64,000 nucleotides of DNA from Pohlia nutans (taxonomy: Eukaryota > Streptophyta > Bryopsida > Bryales > Mniaceae). Position 1 is the first letter of the stretch, and every line of letters starts with the position of its first letter. The translations under genes were made by a program, and so were the position numbers. This document shows, piece after piece, positions 10,562 to 23,943 of this stretch. The notes under the pieces were generated by a model that was not told where the DNA came from, searched no databases, and saw nothing but the letters and a program-made list of their open reading frames with translations. The DNA is taken from positions 18,274,031-18,338,030 of the forward strand of contig CM040099.1 in assembly GCA_022496805.1 (NCBI GenBank). The letters run 5' to 3'.

Positions 10562-10960
10562 ACATGGACCCTACACTTTGGTTTTTGGAGATGGGCTTGT
10601 AAAAATTAATTAATCAAAATTACATTCAATTACATTGTGACTTAGTCACTTAGTCCTTACCTTAATCACCTAGTCTTTGTCTTAGTATTTATTCCAAAAG
10701 TACTTTACAACTTGTTAGTCATATCTAGTCATGAAACTCATGAATACTAGGGAGCTAAGTATCAACCACTTAGTCTATGCATTAGTATTTATCCCAAAGT
10801 TACTTTTATGGCTTCTTTTTACCTAAGTTCAATCATGTCCAATCGTGTAACTCCTAAAAGAATTCATCCACCTCGTGGTTGCTTTCACGTGCTTACCTCC
10901 ATGTATTCTTTCTACCTCAGCAGGCTCTCTTTAACCATGAGATGCTCTCTTTAAACCAGG
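10562..10960. repeat. Dispersed repeat, copy 1 (pair with 15375-15740)
   Basis: Shares long blocks in the same orientation with 15375-15740, including TTTTTGGAGATGGGCTTG, CTTAGTATTTA and CTTACCTCCATGTAT. A shorter fragment recurs at 11105-11160. Not coding; superfamily unknown. Confidence 0.75.
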
Positions 10961-13779
10961 ATAGCTGTGAATAAAGAATGATTTGGTTAGTGTTTAGGTG
11001 GAACAATGAAGTTAAGTGGGTTGAGTCAAAACTAGGATTAGTACGTAGAGAAGGTCCTAGCTAGCCTAAGGTTTATCAATATGTAGTGAACATGCAGCTA
11101 GTTGCATAGTCTTTGTCTTAGTATCTATCCCAAATTTGTTTTTATGGCTTTTTTTTACTGTCCAATTGTGTAACTTCTAAAAAGAAAAGGCTTTTTTTTA
11201 TCTTCCCTTGTGTAGGAGAGACAAAAATAAATAGTTGGTAAAGCAAGCATACTTTCCAAAACACTAAAGGTCATAGCCAAAACATATGCCCTACTCAACC
11301 CTTCCAGTATCTACTTAGCACTACATCATTACATCCTACAATTACGTATTTCCTATTAGCCTTAACTTTTAAACGACTTAGCAAGCTCCACGGGCTTGAC
11401 AGTATTTTGGAAGAATCTCGTTCATAACTTCCACTTTGTTGCATCAAATGTGGTTTTTTAAATGTCAAACTCAGCACCTTCAAGAGATCTATATTTCTCT
11501 AGTATAGAAGTACAATAAATTAGAAAGAGAATCATGTTTAAAATTTAGTTTAAAGGATATTCTAGGTGTAGAATCAAGAAAGCATATATCCTTTTAGAAT
11601 TAACTGAACATGCTAAACTTTTAAACTTCTCAAATGCTAACGGCTTCAACATAAGTCTTTAAGTAGAGAAAACATCAACCTAAAATTGACAAGGACTACG
11701 ATACATTGTTTTCATCTTGAGTTTGCCGTTGTTCATCTATATTAGCCTTGTAGAGGGAGAGAGGGGAACTGAATGAAGGGTTTGTAGGGGGGAAGTGCTA
11801 CCCTTGATGCCTTCTTTCAATAGTAAACCCTATAATCACAAGAGACAACATTAGGAGCAATAAAACAGAACCCGTGTATTTAGAAATGTATGTGTGTATT
11901 GCCCTTGTACTATTCTATTTGTCAGCCTTCAACTACCAACCATTCTTAGGAAAATTTGTATTTATATGTACCAATTCCTTTTCTTTCTAAAAAAATAAAT
12001 AGATTGTTGAATTTAACATGCTTGTACTCAAGTCCTTAATTTTGAAAGTATTGTTCTTTATGATGTTCAATAACAAAAGATATCAAATAAATTATAAATT
12101 TTATATGTAAATACCTCCTCACTAAAATCTTTAGTTTTATTGAAATGAAGATCAATTTGCTATTGATTTTTTTTTAGTCTCTTAGAAATTAAAAAAAAAC
12201 ATAAAATTTTGAACATTGTTAATATGTTAGCAATTAATTCTATTGGAGATTTATTCTTTTGACCACATCTATCATTAAAAAAATTGAATCATTGGATAGG
12301 CTTGATTGAATAGACAATTAGAAAGGTTGTAATTTAAAGGCCCCATTGTTTAAGCTTGGTACCATGGTACATTGGTACCTTATCAATTTCAAAAACATTC
12401 AAATTATTTTTCAAAGGTCCTAAATTTTCAAAAATAAAATAAAATTAATATCAATTAATTTTTTCCAAGTCTGAAAATGAAATAAATATTTAGCAAGCTT
12501 TATCTAAAATTGATAAAGTACAATGGCATATACTTTCAAACTAACTTGAATCATTGTCTTGTTTGAAAAATATGAGTTGGATTGATTAGAAGTAGTATAG
12601 ATTGCTATTTTGCTTGAAATCATTCATTAAATCAGGTGTAGTCATTCATTGGTTCACATTGATTCACTAGTATGACATGTTAGCTACTTCATCTTGTATC
12701 AATTTTCAAGAACTATGAAGAATATGTGGTCATTGCATGATTTTTTTTTTTAAACATAATAATTTTCAAAAAACAAATCATTTTCCTCATTCTTGCAATA
12801 ATGATCTATACATATGAAATTGTGATGTAAGTCTTTAATCCTCAAGATATTATAAATACTTTAATCTCTATAGAGAAAAAAAATTGAAAGTTTCAATCAT
12901 TCAAAATTAGCACGTTTAAATTGATTTTGTTTTATAAGTGCATAAGGGCGATAAGAAATTAATTGAGGGTTAGAAGCTTTAAAACATCTTAATCAAATGT
13001 CTAAATAGGTATTTCTTTAAAATAATTTTAACTTCCACATGCAAGTTAATATATTTTTAATAATTTATGAAGAAAAATATTTTAAAAGTAATAATTATAT
13101 GAGTTTTGTAAAATTTTGATGTCTTTGAATTTTTTTCATAATCCAAGTCTCAAACATATAAAGGAAATCATGTTATTTGTTGCTTCACTTCTAAAGGATT
13201 GATTCTCAAACTTCTAGCATAGAAAAATGAAAAAATATATAATATTCAACTTCAATGTCTTTTCCAAAATTATACAATGGAGATAACAATATAAGTTAGT
13301 TGGGTGTTTTCTTCTTCTCTATATTGTCCTTGAAGATTTTAAAATAAAAATAATTTAATAAAGAAATAAAATTTACTTAAAGCGAGTGATACGTCCCACA
13401 ACTTTGCGGTAACATTTTAGTTGAATGACTCTATTATTGAACATTAAAATAATGTTTTTAGAAATTAAATCATAACAAAAATTCTAAATGTTTAGAATGT
13501 ATTTAATTTTAGTTAAGACCTAATCATCTTAAAAAATCAAATGAAAATAATGTATGATTCAATAAGATTCATAGTCATTTTATGTCATTGTTGAATTTAC
13601 TCATAAGAGTATTAGGATGCGTATAAAAGGAATGATGTTTTCATATCAATTTTTTCCCTTTCTTTGTTAGTTAGTGTAAAACAAAAAAAATAAAAAATAA
13701 ATAGCCAATCATTCCCTAAAAAGTTTGCATTTTAATTTTAATGATTTTTTGAAATGAAAGTCTTGAATTTTGACATACA
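10961..13779. other. AT-rich intergenic DNA, nothing recognised
   Basis: Only short chance open frames are present. No RNA gene, clear inverted repeat or protein homology is seen. Confidence 0.5.
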
Positions 13780-14320
13780 TCTATAGATATTTTTTGAAGT
13801 TTGACTCTCCAGAGCCCTTTATATTTTCACAAAGATATAACAAATATGTAGAACAATGTAAAGATACAATCATAATGTGTAACAATAGAGATAGGAAGTC
13901 ACCATGCTCTACATTGACAAGACCCCTTTTATTTTTTTTCAAAATAGTATAAAGACATAGTGTAAGATAAATGTAAATATAAAACACAAAAACCATATAA
14001 TTATAGAGATTGGAAGGGTGATGGGCAGAATCCTTTTATTTTTCCAAAATGGTGTAAAAACACAATGTAACAACAATGCAAAGATATTGTATAAGAAGAG
14101 TGTAATGAGCCCATGTAAACTTTTGGAAGAGGCAATGTAAAAACAATGTTATGATATAATATAAGAACAGTTTAATTATATAGATTAGAAGGGTGATAGG
14201 CAGGTGCCTTTGATTTTTTTAAGATAGTGTAAACACAAGATACAATGTAATAACAATATAAAGATATGGTATAAGAACAATGTAATGATAGAGATTGAAA
14301 GGTGATGGGCAGTTTCACTC
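13780..14320. repeat. AT-rich imperfect tandem repeat array
   Basis: Four diverged units share the word GAGATTGGAAGGGTGATGGG (near 13889, 14006, 14180 and 14289), each followed by a CCTTTTATTTTT-like stretch and CAATGTAA/AAGATAT words. Spacing is irregular (about 107-176 bp). The array is not coding. Confidence 0.7.
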
Positions 14321-14845
14321 ATGGAATCATGGGTAATAAGAAATTTCCTAATGTAGTCGTTTGTGAGATCATAGGTGGTAGGAAGCATTACACTTCTCAT
14401 CAATATCACACTACAAAGCAATCATATGATATAGATTAAATGTGTATACAAAATTATGCGGCTCTAATAAATTTGATCTTCTATAACCAATCCTATTTAT
14501 AAATTTATAAAATTTATATTTCTAGAACTGAGGGAAATTTTACTTCTATTTTGAAAGACAAACATGTCTCAAAGTACCAGAGTGTAGACGGGGAAGGAAG
14601 TTATTTTGTCCAATTTATTTAACAATTCATTTATATAAAAAAATCATCTAATGTACCGTACAAAATAATAGAATTTCATTATAGGATGTAAACAATTAAA
14701 AATCATTACCAAACATAATTGTTTGATTTCTAGTGGGCATAGTGATCATATTTTTGTCTCTATAAAATGTTGATATTCTTAATTTTAAAATTATTATTTT
14801 TACTAAGTCATATAATTTTATTTTAGATATATATATTTATATATT

Positions 14846-14921
<76 letters not shown>

Positions 14922-15374
14922 TAATTAAACAAAGATATTCAATCATGAGAAAAAGTTTAAACTAACATGTTATTTTGAATTGTATTTTTAATATTTTAAG
15001 GTTTGGACTGGAATCAAACACATTCATATATTCATTATCAAATGTCAATAACAATGTTCTCCACATGTCACTTATTTTATGATACCACTTAAATTTAAAG
15101 TGAAAAAATATATAGCATTTGAGTTACCTAGTAGTTTTGTATATATATTTTTTGAGAATTTGAAGAGTAATTTCTACATCAATAGAATGTCAATAATATA
15201 AATTTTCAAGGCATTAGTATAAAAAATACAATGCTCAATTGTCCTGCTAGGGGATATTTTAGCATACATCTAATATTGTTGTGTTATTGTCTTATAAATA
15301 TAAGGAAGTCTAAAACTAACTACATCTTGCATATATACTAATGGGAAAAATTGCTACCTAACACTAAACATAAA
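14321..15374. other. AT-rich intergenic DNA with (TA)n(TG)n microsatellite
   Basis: A compound TA/TG/TA microsatellite lies at about 14826-14922. Nothing else is recognised. Confidence 0.6.
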
Positions 15375-15740
15375 CCAAAATTTTGGTTTTTGGAGATGGG
15401 CTTGCAAGGATGAATTAATTGATCAAAATTACATGCAATGACACTCTGACTTAGTCACCTACTCTTAGCCTTAGTATTTACTCCAAAACTACTTTTACAA
15501 CTTGCCAATCGTGTCCAATCGTGTAACTCACTCATGAATACTGCGCAACTAAATATCAGTCACGTAGTCTATGCCTTAGTATTTGTCCCACAATTACTTT
15601 TACGGCTCCTTTTTACCTAAGCATTAGTCATGTTTAATCCTGTAAGTCCTAAAAAAAATTGTCCGCCTCGCGGCTTTTTTCATCTGCTTACCTCCATGTA
15701 TACCTTCTGCCTCAGCCGGCTCTCTTTAACCCTGAGATGG
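15375..15740. repeat. Dispersed repeat, copy 2 (pair with 10562-10960)
   Basis: Same family and orientation as 10562-10960. The 96-codon open frame at 15630-15920 begins inside it and is not supported as a gene. Confidence 0.75.
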
Positions 15741-16384
15741 GATTTCACGAAAACCAAACGTGACAAATTTGACCCTTGTGGGGCCGGAGACAACAAATGT
15801 ACTGTACAGTGCACCATGTCAATGAAAACTACCTTGAAGCTCCAAAATGGACACCCATGTGAATTTTCAGCACTCAGACAGAAGTTACGTGCCTTCTACA
15901 GGTCCTGCCACCTCGAATAATTATGCCAAATCCCAATCAAGCACATTCAGTAACCACACTTTGCATAACGTTCTTAAACATGTCATCCTTGTAATTGAGG
16001 CATCTAAAGAATCTGCATTTATAGTGCCTTGGAATCACAAGTATTTTGGAGGATTTACAATAACTTCAGTTGGGCCAAGCAACAAGGGTTAGAGAGTTGA
16101 ATTATGTTATTAGTACTTTACACTAAAAAAAATGGTGTGGTCCAAGCAGAGTTATGTGTTGAGCCAAGTAGAAATTCTACAATATATGTTTATAGTTTTA
16201 GGACTTACAACCCTTTGGTGCACAGGGTACTATAGCTGGGTTCACTCAATTCCAATGGGTTTTTTTAGTGTGATTGATATTACCAAAAATAGAATGGATT
16301 AAATTAAAAAGTAACTGTACAATTGTATTTTCAACTGGAGTGAAGATATTTTGCCAAAATTAGAGAATCATCCGATGGTGGAAT

Positions 16385-16860
16385 TGGAAGATCATAGTAT
16401 GTCTTTGAACTATATAATGCACTCTCAAAAATGAGATTTTGGAGGGTGTGTGACTTCAAAGTTGAATAGAATATGTGTTAAAAAAAATTAAATGAAAGTG
16501 AAGACGTTCAACAATGACCTATGTCAACACCTCTCCATTGCAATCTTTCATGTAAAGAATGAACTCACACATAATTATTGTGAGTTTTATATATGAGAGT
16601 AACTAATCCATGTGCGATATGCGTTAAAAAATGAAAGGAGTTGGTACATCGATCAAGATCGGAATACATGCACTAATGGAACATGAACATGAGAACACAA
16701 TCTAGAAAAGTAAAACAAGATAAGAAACTTCCAAACTAAAGAAATACCGTCATCATACATGCGTTGTATTTGTAAGTATTTACTATATATTCATGTATTT
16801 GCAATATTTTCGTATTTTTCACAGGTATTTTGATAGTTGCAGAACTCCAAATTAAAATTT
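16385..16860 (+). repeat. Three-copy dispersed repeat, copy 1
   Basis: Homologous to 25440-25925 (same orientation) and to 34880-35115 (inverted, partial). Shared blocks include GATCATAGTATGTCTTTGA and CACTAATGGAACATGAAC. No ORF or clear terminal repeats are visible, so the superfamily is unknown. Confidence 0.75.
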
Positions 16861-17088
16861 TATTTTTCTAGAAGATGATAAAAAAAAATGATGATGAAAT
16901 GATGATAAAATGATGATAAAAGCAAAATTTTACACAATTTTTTTATCATCACAATTTTAATTTTCTAGACAATGCAAGGTGAAGCTGGAGAAAGGAGTCA
17001 ATAATATAACCCACTATGATAAAAGGTTGAGATTGGAGGGAACACTTGAGTTTTTTTTTTTTTTGGAACAAAGGATGCTAACAATTCA

Positions 17089-18022
17089 TTAACCCCTAAA
17101 CATCCCAGAGTCCAGAAACTGGACTACGAACAGATTGTAACTCATACTATGTTCTCATTTCGACTTGGATAAAAGTCATCCAATTTTTTCTGAAAAGGCC
17201 CCAAAGTTTTTGTTTTTTTTTTGAAACAACAGGACATTTTATTCCTTTGAGAGAGCAAAACGTCACAGCGAACCAAGGGCACGGGGCCCTGGCAAGGAAA
17301 CATTTTTTTTTCTTTTTCACCTTAAAAATACAAGCAACCAAACCACTATACAAACTCCCCAGTTTGAGGCCTGTTCAAAGACCACGTCAACAAAAGGCCC
17401 CAAAGTTTACTATCATCTGGTGTGAAGGAATCAAGAGTATTGGATCGTAGGAATTTTGTAGAGGGCTGTGAGCACTTGGATGTCTAGAATGAGGTAAAAA
17501 AATTGAGAGCCCTTACTGAAAATAGCATCGGGTAGTGTAGGAAAAGCCTTGTAGGGCAGGCATGGGAACTGGAAATTTCCCAAAATGGGCGGCTTTGCTC
17601 ATTCTTAGTTTTCAGCTGGTTTTCATGCTTCCCTCAATGCAAGGTCTCCGGTGATGAGTATTTTCATCATTTTTATGATATTTTTGGTGGTTTTGAAAGC
17701 CAACGATAGTTGGAACCATATGCAAGTGGTTTCATATTTTTCTCATCATTCTTCTGTGCGCTATTTGTGTTCAAAGTTCAGGAATTGACACTGCCCGCCT
17801 TGGTCAACGCAGCATTTTCCATGGTCAATCGATATAATCTTCTAATCCACCATATATTTGTTTCTGAAATTTTCACCCTCCACAATAACCCCAATAAGCT
17901 TCAAGATCTTACGGTTTTGTCATGAAAACTCCAAATTCTTCATTTCAGTACATGTTACTTTGTATCTCAGCTTTTTGGGCCACATTTGCACCTGGTGATG
18001 GATTGGTACGTTAAGGGGTTAA
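17089..18022. mobile_element. TTAA-bounded inverted-repeat element, ~0.9 kb
   Basis: The left end reads TTAACCCCTAAACATCCCAG. The right end, read inward on the other strand, is TTAACCCCTTAACGTACC. A TTAA at each edge fits duplicated target sites. The left end then continues GTCCAGAAACTGG, as at 59182 where GTCCAGTTTCTGG follows. No transposase frame is present. It contains a later retroposed insertion at 17210-17391. Confidence 0.65.
17210..17391 (-). mobile_element. Retroposed insertion (SINE, truncated LINE or processed RNA) with 17-bp TSD
   Basis: The 17-base word AAAAGGCCCCAAAGTTT occurs at 17193-17209 and again at 17392-17408. The 182 bp between them, read on the minus strand, end in an AATAAA-like signal and an A-rich tail. 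A long target duplication plus poly(A) is the signature of LINE-type target-primed insertion. The source RNA is not recognised. Confidence 0.75.
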
Positions 18023-18716
18023 AAAGAACGGAAAACAACCTGCAAACCGAGCAAACCGGAAAGCTTGCCACTTGAGTTATTTTGACCCCTCTCTCTCTCA
18101 TGGTGGGGATATTTTAATCCTCTCAAATTTAAACTGGGAGAGGCTCTACCGAAAGAAATATAAACTAGAGTACTAAAGATATAACTAAAGTACTTCACTT
18201 GCACCTCTCCTGCACCTACAATACACAATACCTCAATACAATCCTGCTAAGCAGTCCTTATCCACCTCAGATGGCTCTATCCCCTAACTCAGCACTTCTA
18301 AAATGCAGCCACTACAAAGCCCTCGGCGAAGGTGAAATAGGTGTTACGATTATATATCAAACCAGGAAGATATAAACAAAACGTGCTGCTGCTTCCTGAG
18401 TTGGAAAAAAGGACACTTTCTCTATTCAGAATGTGAAAATTGACACAGTAGTCTTCTGCTTTCACTGACCAAATTCCTGAAACTAGTACCTACATTTCTA
18501 CTTATGAAAACAACACTCAAAGTAAGAACAGAAATGTGTCTTGTATACAAAAAGATAAGGAGGTAACTTCATCGTGTCAGACCCACCAGTAACAGAAACA
18601 AACATGTAAAAAACGTTCCCACCCCTAGGACTACTATCTAAAATGGTCAATCCTAACCATGTGTCGAGCTCCTTAATAGCTGTAACATGGAGCATCCAAA
18701 GAAGCTCCAAATTCAC
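18023..18716 (-). other. Downstream region of the LIKE-COV gene
   Basis: Probably contains the 3' UTR of the gene at 18717-23006. No additional gene is seen. Confidence 0.4.
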
Positions 18717-21700
18717 CTAGATGTTGATTCGATGAGTTGGAGATGTTCTTTGTCTAGGTGTGATAATTTGTGGCATTGACATTCCTCCAGACACCACAAT
18801 CTCTGTTTAAAAAAACACAGCAAATCAGGCGCAGTGAAACGAGCTCTACATACTACAAAACACAGATGATATGATACAAAGTACAGTAAACATAACATGA
18901 AGTAGAGAAATGAAATGTCTGCATCAGCAAGAAGAAATGGGTGCAAGACGTACCAATACCCTCCCGCACAGACAAGCTTGGTCGAATTACATCCTTGGAG
19001 TTCACAAGGAAAATGTCACCGATATAGAGGTGATTGGTAGGTACGAATATACTGCACAGCTCCTCATCTCCATCGTCGTTCTGATTTCAGCAAAATCAAC
19101 AATAAACAACAATCACTGAAAGCATCACACTATGATTCAATAAGGAGCGTTTGAAAACCCAAAAACAACATCCAAATAAATGTGCCTAGGATACCGTAAT
19201 TCTTGAAGCTTAACTGCAGGCCCTCAACATTCACGCACACATGTTTCACGTCATAGTCACAATGCTAGCAGGTTAACCACTTGCATGGAAGAAAATTTTC
19301 AGAAATGGTCTTCTAAATAGTATCCAATCACTGCTGACTCAGCAAAAGAGACTGACCCTTCAAAGCAGAGATTGAGACATACAAATAAAATGATATGCCT
19401 GGTGTAAGTAGAACTTGCCTGAAGAACAAGAGTGGAAGTGATAAACCCAAACGCATACTCTCCAACCCGAGGATGTCGAATGATTGCGACTTCTTTGAAT
19501 GCTTGTGTGTTTTGATCTGCACAGGCAAGAATGACATTAGTCACACTTGACATCATATATAATTTAGAGTAAAGAAGCAGGAGAGAGCCCTCTCCATCGA
19601 ACAGTAATTACACTTTACTTGGCCCTTATACCTGCAAGTGGACTGCCTGGTTCAAGCACGCTGTCAAGTAGACCTGGTCATTGTCATCCAAGATGAGATT
19701 CAGAGTACTCTCAGCAGTGCCAAAACTAGGGACCCGTTACATAGATATAAGGCGTACCACAATGGTACTATTGTATGTAATAGTTCTCAATTGGGACCTA
19801 TGAGGACTTGCATAAAGCTTACTCTTAGCCTTATCTACGTTTCTTTACAAAATATAATCTTGCCTTTCAATTAGTATAGTCTCACATTCAGCCACTCTTA
19901 CTTACAACGAATCCCTTCTTGTACAAGAAATGCTTTAGTCAAGTCTTTTATTTTACATAAAATTGTCAGGGGCTCTCCAAGGACAAACCAAGATGCTTCA
20001 TCTACTCAAACATATGGTCTTCATCACTACGTCACTCGGAGGTCATCGAACCTTCTGAGACCTTAAATACGAACACAAACTCACTCAACTCTTGAGTTGC
20101 AACCAGTGAGTGCCTATGTCCTGGAAAGCTTCACGGACGTGAGGTTTCAATATTCTAATTAGATGTCACTCTAGGCGACAATGCTTCAGTGTCTCATTCA
20201 CAGCATCTTGATCCTCGAAAAAATTATAAGCTAAATATACACATAGCGTGGGATCAACGATAGTTACAAGTGGTTAAGTGATCAGTTCATCATCAAGAAA
20301 ACCATCACTAAGTGAGATTCCATAAGTATGATGAAGAAGCTGTACCTGGGGAGATAGCAGCACTTATCTGCTTAGAAGCAGAGTAGATGTGCTTCACAAG
20401 TGGCATGCGCTTAATGAACCATTCACCCACCGACAACACAGATGCTCCAATCCATGATGACACAAATACTCCCACCAGAAATATAAATACAAATGAAGTC
20501 ACAAACCCAAGCCCTGCAACAGTAACCACGAACATCAGAATTCATGATCAAGCAATTCACCCAAACATAACTGCATGAATCTGGTTCAGAATAACAATAT
20601 CAATTTCAACTGTATTCAAACGACTTTGGATTGCCACCAATCAAGAAAGAGATAACATAACGATAAATCTGATTCCAAAACAGCTGCTCAGCAAAACCCT
20701 GACGGAGGATTACCGATCACATGAATGCCGAGCGACTCATAAATTGGGGAAAAAAAACCATCAAAGAATCTGATGAACCACCACGTAATGTAGAAGGTGA
20801 CGGCAATTGGCAACAATATCACACTGTTTCATACAACCAAAACACTAGTGAGCAGGGGCTTTGTTGGATTAAGAATGATATCAAATAGAAAATATTGAAC
20901 GGTTCCCAGAAAAACACGTAAGGGGACATGTGATCTGTCTGCTGACGTCTACCTATCCGAACGGGACTTGGATCACTCACTAGTGACAATTTACAAACTG
21001 TGTCAGCAATCAGATTTCAATTGACCAAATTGCATCACAATAGGCAATCAATTACATTAAACAGTTGGTAAAAAAAATCCTAAAACAAACCCAGTTATCT
21101 GGCATAACCTCCAGGAGAACCTGAATTAGTATCACCCCTAGCCCTCACCCAAACTTCTCGGTTCACTACTGCATAGACTGCAGAATTCAATTATTATCAA
21201 ATGGGCTATTCTAGAGAACACTCACCAGCCGCTCATGAACTTCTTTGACGCCCAACTTGAAAGAAACCCATAGAAAGCCTGTCACAAAACAACAGAAGGC
21301 TACAGTTAATACGACGTATCTGCATCCATCCCCATTAACTAACATACCTTGGATAAGACACTTCAAATCAATCCTTTCGATTTTGAACTTTACATTAACT
21401 CTACAGCGGTCACAACGAGAGAATTTTCAAACAAATCCAATTCGTACATTCTTTATCATATCAAACCTAACGAAGTACAAGCACGATTTTCGACCAAGGA
21501 ACTTGGACCAAAACTTACACATAAGAGAACTGAAGAAGAAATTCATCCAAATCAAGTTTAAACAGGACAACTATTGTAGCCCGAGATGCATCCAGATTTA
21601 TGAAGATTGATTCCAGTGATTCGGCTAGGAAACGCAGATAAGCACTTCAATTGCAATTAAAACAGCAATGTACAGTTGTCTCATCCTTTTCTTCAGAGAA

Positions 21701-23006
21701 AAAGAGAGAAAGGAAATAGCACGATGGAACTCCTAACATCAAATTTCGTCGTGTACAATAAAACTCCGTTCATTGATCTGTTTCACCTGATTATAATTTG
21801 CTCCTCCTTTCAAGCTTGGAGATCTTCCAGCAGTTCGCATATTTGCACTCGGTAGCCTAGATATCTTTGTGACATCAAACAAGGTAATCCCTTATTGTAG
21901 TGAGAAAGCCGCATAAAAAATACGTAGACAATTCAATCACGATTAACAACTTGATAAGACCCGGCTTAGAACAACTATTTAAGACCTTGGCGGATTCTCA
22001 CGCGTTAAGCAGGTTCCTGCTCAATGATACAGACAGCATTGACCCCATTTAACACTTCCGAGACTTGTACACCCTCTGAGGAGAAACCTACAGGCAAAAC
22101 TACTGAATGAAAGAAGTAAGTAAGAAAAAATTCTACTGCAGCTGAGTGGAGAAGGAAGACACAACGAAAATACATGTGAAATTCTAGTACACGTAATAAT
22201 AAGAAATTAAAACGTGGATTAGAACTAGATTTGACTAATTTAAATTGGCACACAAAGTACTGTAAAGAATTCGCAGGAATCAACGTTTCAAAAAACATCA
22301 TACACAGAAGAAATAACTCAAAATCCTTTCAAAAAAAGTCACAGTAGTGAATCGATTCGGGCTCAAATATCGTCGACAACGAGAAGAATTTCCATAGCTG
22401 AGACTTAACAAGAGCAATCAGACACGAAAGAACAGAGTGGAAGGGGAAAACAACAAAGAAGGGCCACATAACGTATGAAACGGAGCACTAGACAAACCAG
22501 AAATTTCGTAGTTTTTCAAAACGAATAAAAGGAAAAAGTGTAAGAGATGAGGGAAGATAGGCGATGAGCTGTCTAGCAGGAATTCAGAGATAAAAACGAC
22601 ACAGAGAAGAGTAGAAGGGGAAAACGATAAAGAAGTGCCACATAACGTATGGAACGGAGCACAGCACAGAAATTTATATTTTTTTTAAACAAATCAATAA
22701 AAGAAAAAGAAAAACGTGTAAGAGTTGAGGGAAGACCGGCGATGAGCTGCCTAGCAGGAATTCAGAGAAAAAGAAACGAGTACAAGACGTAAGAAAACAG
22801 ATAGCTCCAACATCATCGACCAATACGTCTTCCACTCCAGAATACTAGAAACAGAGAACGCAACGCACCTCGCGGCCCGAATGATAAGCTGAAGGAGGAG
22901 GTTGGCCAAGCTTAGGAGGATCCTCTATGTCATCACTGTGTCCCGCCATGAGCAACTCCCTGTCACTTCCTGCCGGCCGCGAGGGCGAAGCTTTATCATC
23001 GCCCAT
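18717..23006 (-). CDS. LIKE-COV (DUF502) membrane protein, seven exons
   Basis: Exons (minus strand): 23006-22869, 21278-21226, 20823-20714, 20513-20346, 19516-19419, 19080-18954 and 18802-18717. They total 780 bp and 259 residues, the usual family length. Family landmarks are clear: FMSGCVILLPIAVTFYITWW (membrane segment 1, ~residues 60-82), GLGFVTSFVFIFLVGVFVSS (segment 2, ~102-124), GEWFIKRMPLVKHIYSASKQ, EVAIIRHPRVGEYAFGF, FVPTNHLYIGDIFLV and EGIEIVVSGGMSMPQ. Arabidopsis relatives (COV1, LCV) are Golgi or endomembrane proteins affecting vascular patterning and protein trafficking; the role here is inferred only. I chose ATG 23006 because MGDDKAS begins like the family; an in-frame ATG exists at 23153. 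Intron 5 has a GC donor (CAG|GCAAGT). Intron 1 contains a ~180-bp tandem duplication. Confidence 0.93.
22431..22790. repeat. Tandem duplication of ~180 bp in LIKE-COV intron 1
   Basis: Two copies share AAGGGGAAAAC, GCCACATAACGTATG, GTGTAAGAG and GATGAGCTG.CTAGCAGGAATT, starting near 22439 and 22614. Not coding. Confidence 0.85.
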
Positions 23007-23943
23007 GGTGACACCAACGCCCTTCCCTATCGTGCTTAAGAATCGAAGCTCAGCCGAATGGCTCCTCCCCCTCGTCACCTCGCCTCCCTCTTCCACGGCC
23101 ACCTGGCCGTCGTCGCAATCAACAGTCACCTCGAAATACTCACACGACAACAAGCCCGTACTAACTTAACTTATTACGCCAAATACACTCAAGGTACTCC
23201 CCAAGAAACGCTCAAAAAGCCTGTCGTCATTCCCAGGAGCATCGCCGGAAGCTCATCCTCGATACATCAAACGCTCGCCAAAAATACGCGCCTCGAAACC
23301 CTAAGGAACGCAAGAAATGCCAGAAGTTCGCCGAGACGACACCAAACGGGAAGTGGAAGGGATGAAACGGAAGCTGATGCCGAGGAGAGGAAAACCAGGA
23401 GCGAGATAGTTGGCAGTTCTGTAACAGTAGCATGTGCGCAGGCACGCAAGCTGTCAATCCTAGTGGACAGCGGCTATGGAGTGCTTGCTTGCTTGCTTTC
23501 CGGCAGCCATAGCCAGCCGGGTCCGAGCTCAAGTCAGTCATCGTCAGGCTGGTTTCGTTGGTTGACAGGCCAGTAGGCGACCAGCGGTATTAAGTAATTT
23601 CCTTCGGTACGATCGGGCGTCCGATGGTTTCTTGTCTAAAAGCGACTTCCCGACCACCGGTTTTCCAGAAAGGTGCTGCATCCGGTGGTTTGAAGGTCGC
23701 GACCGATGGTCGCTCGTATGCGGCTTCGTTGGTGGACGAGACTTGAGGTTTCGTTAGTTGACGAGGTTTCGTTCGTGGACGAGAAAGAGTGGAATCTTGG
23801 ACGAGAATCGTCGGTATTCATTCCCGCCCTCCGGAGGTCTTTTGACGGGCTGACGAGGTGGATTACGTGGTGGCTTTCATGATGGGCTGCTTCCGTCAGT
23901 CTTCGTTAACTCTTCCATGACCCTAAATCCCCTCGGGTGACGT
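23007..23943 (-). other. 5' flank and probable 5' UTR/promoter of the LIKE-COV gene
   Basis: GC content is higher than in surrounding DNA up to about 23580, as in a 5' UTR or promoter. Open frames here on both strands (up to 172 codons on the plus strand) show no domain. Three near-repeats of TTTCGTTNGTGGACGAG lie at 23725-23790. Confidence 0.45.

Noticed and set aside
15630..15920. 96-codon frame as a gene
   Set aside because: Begins inside a dispersed repeat; no domain.
23058..23576. 172-codon plus-strand frame opposite the LIKE-COV start
   Set aside because: No recognisable domain and composition explained by the GC-rich promoter/5' UTR; partly antisense to exon 1.
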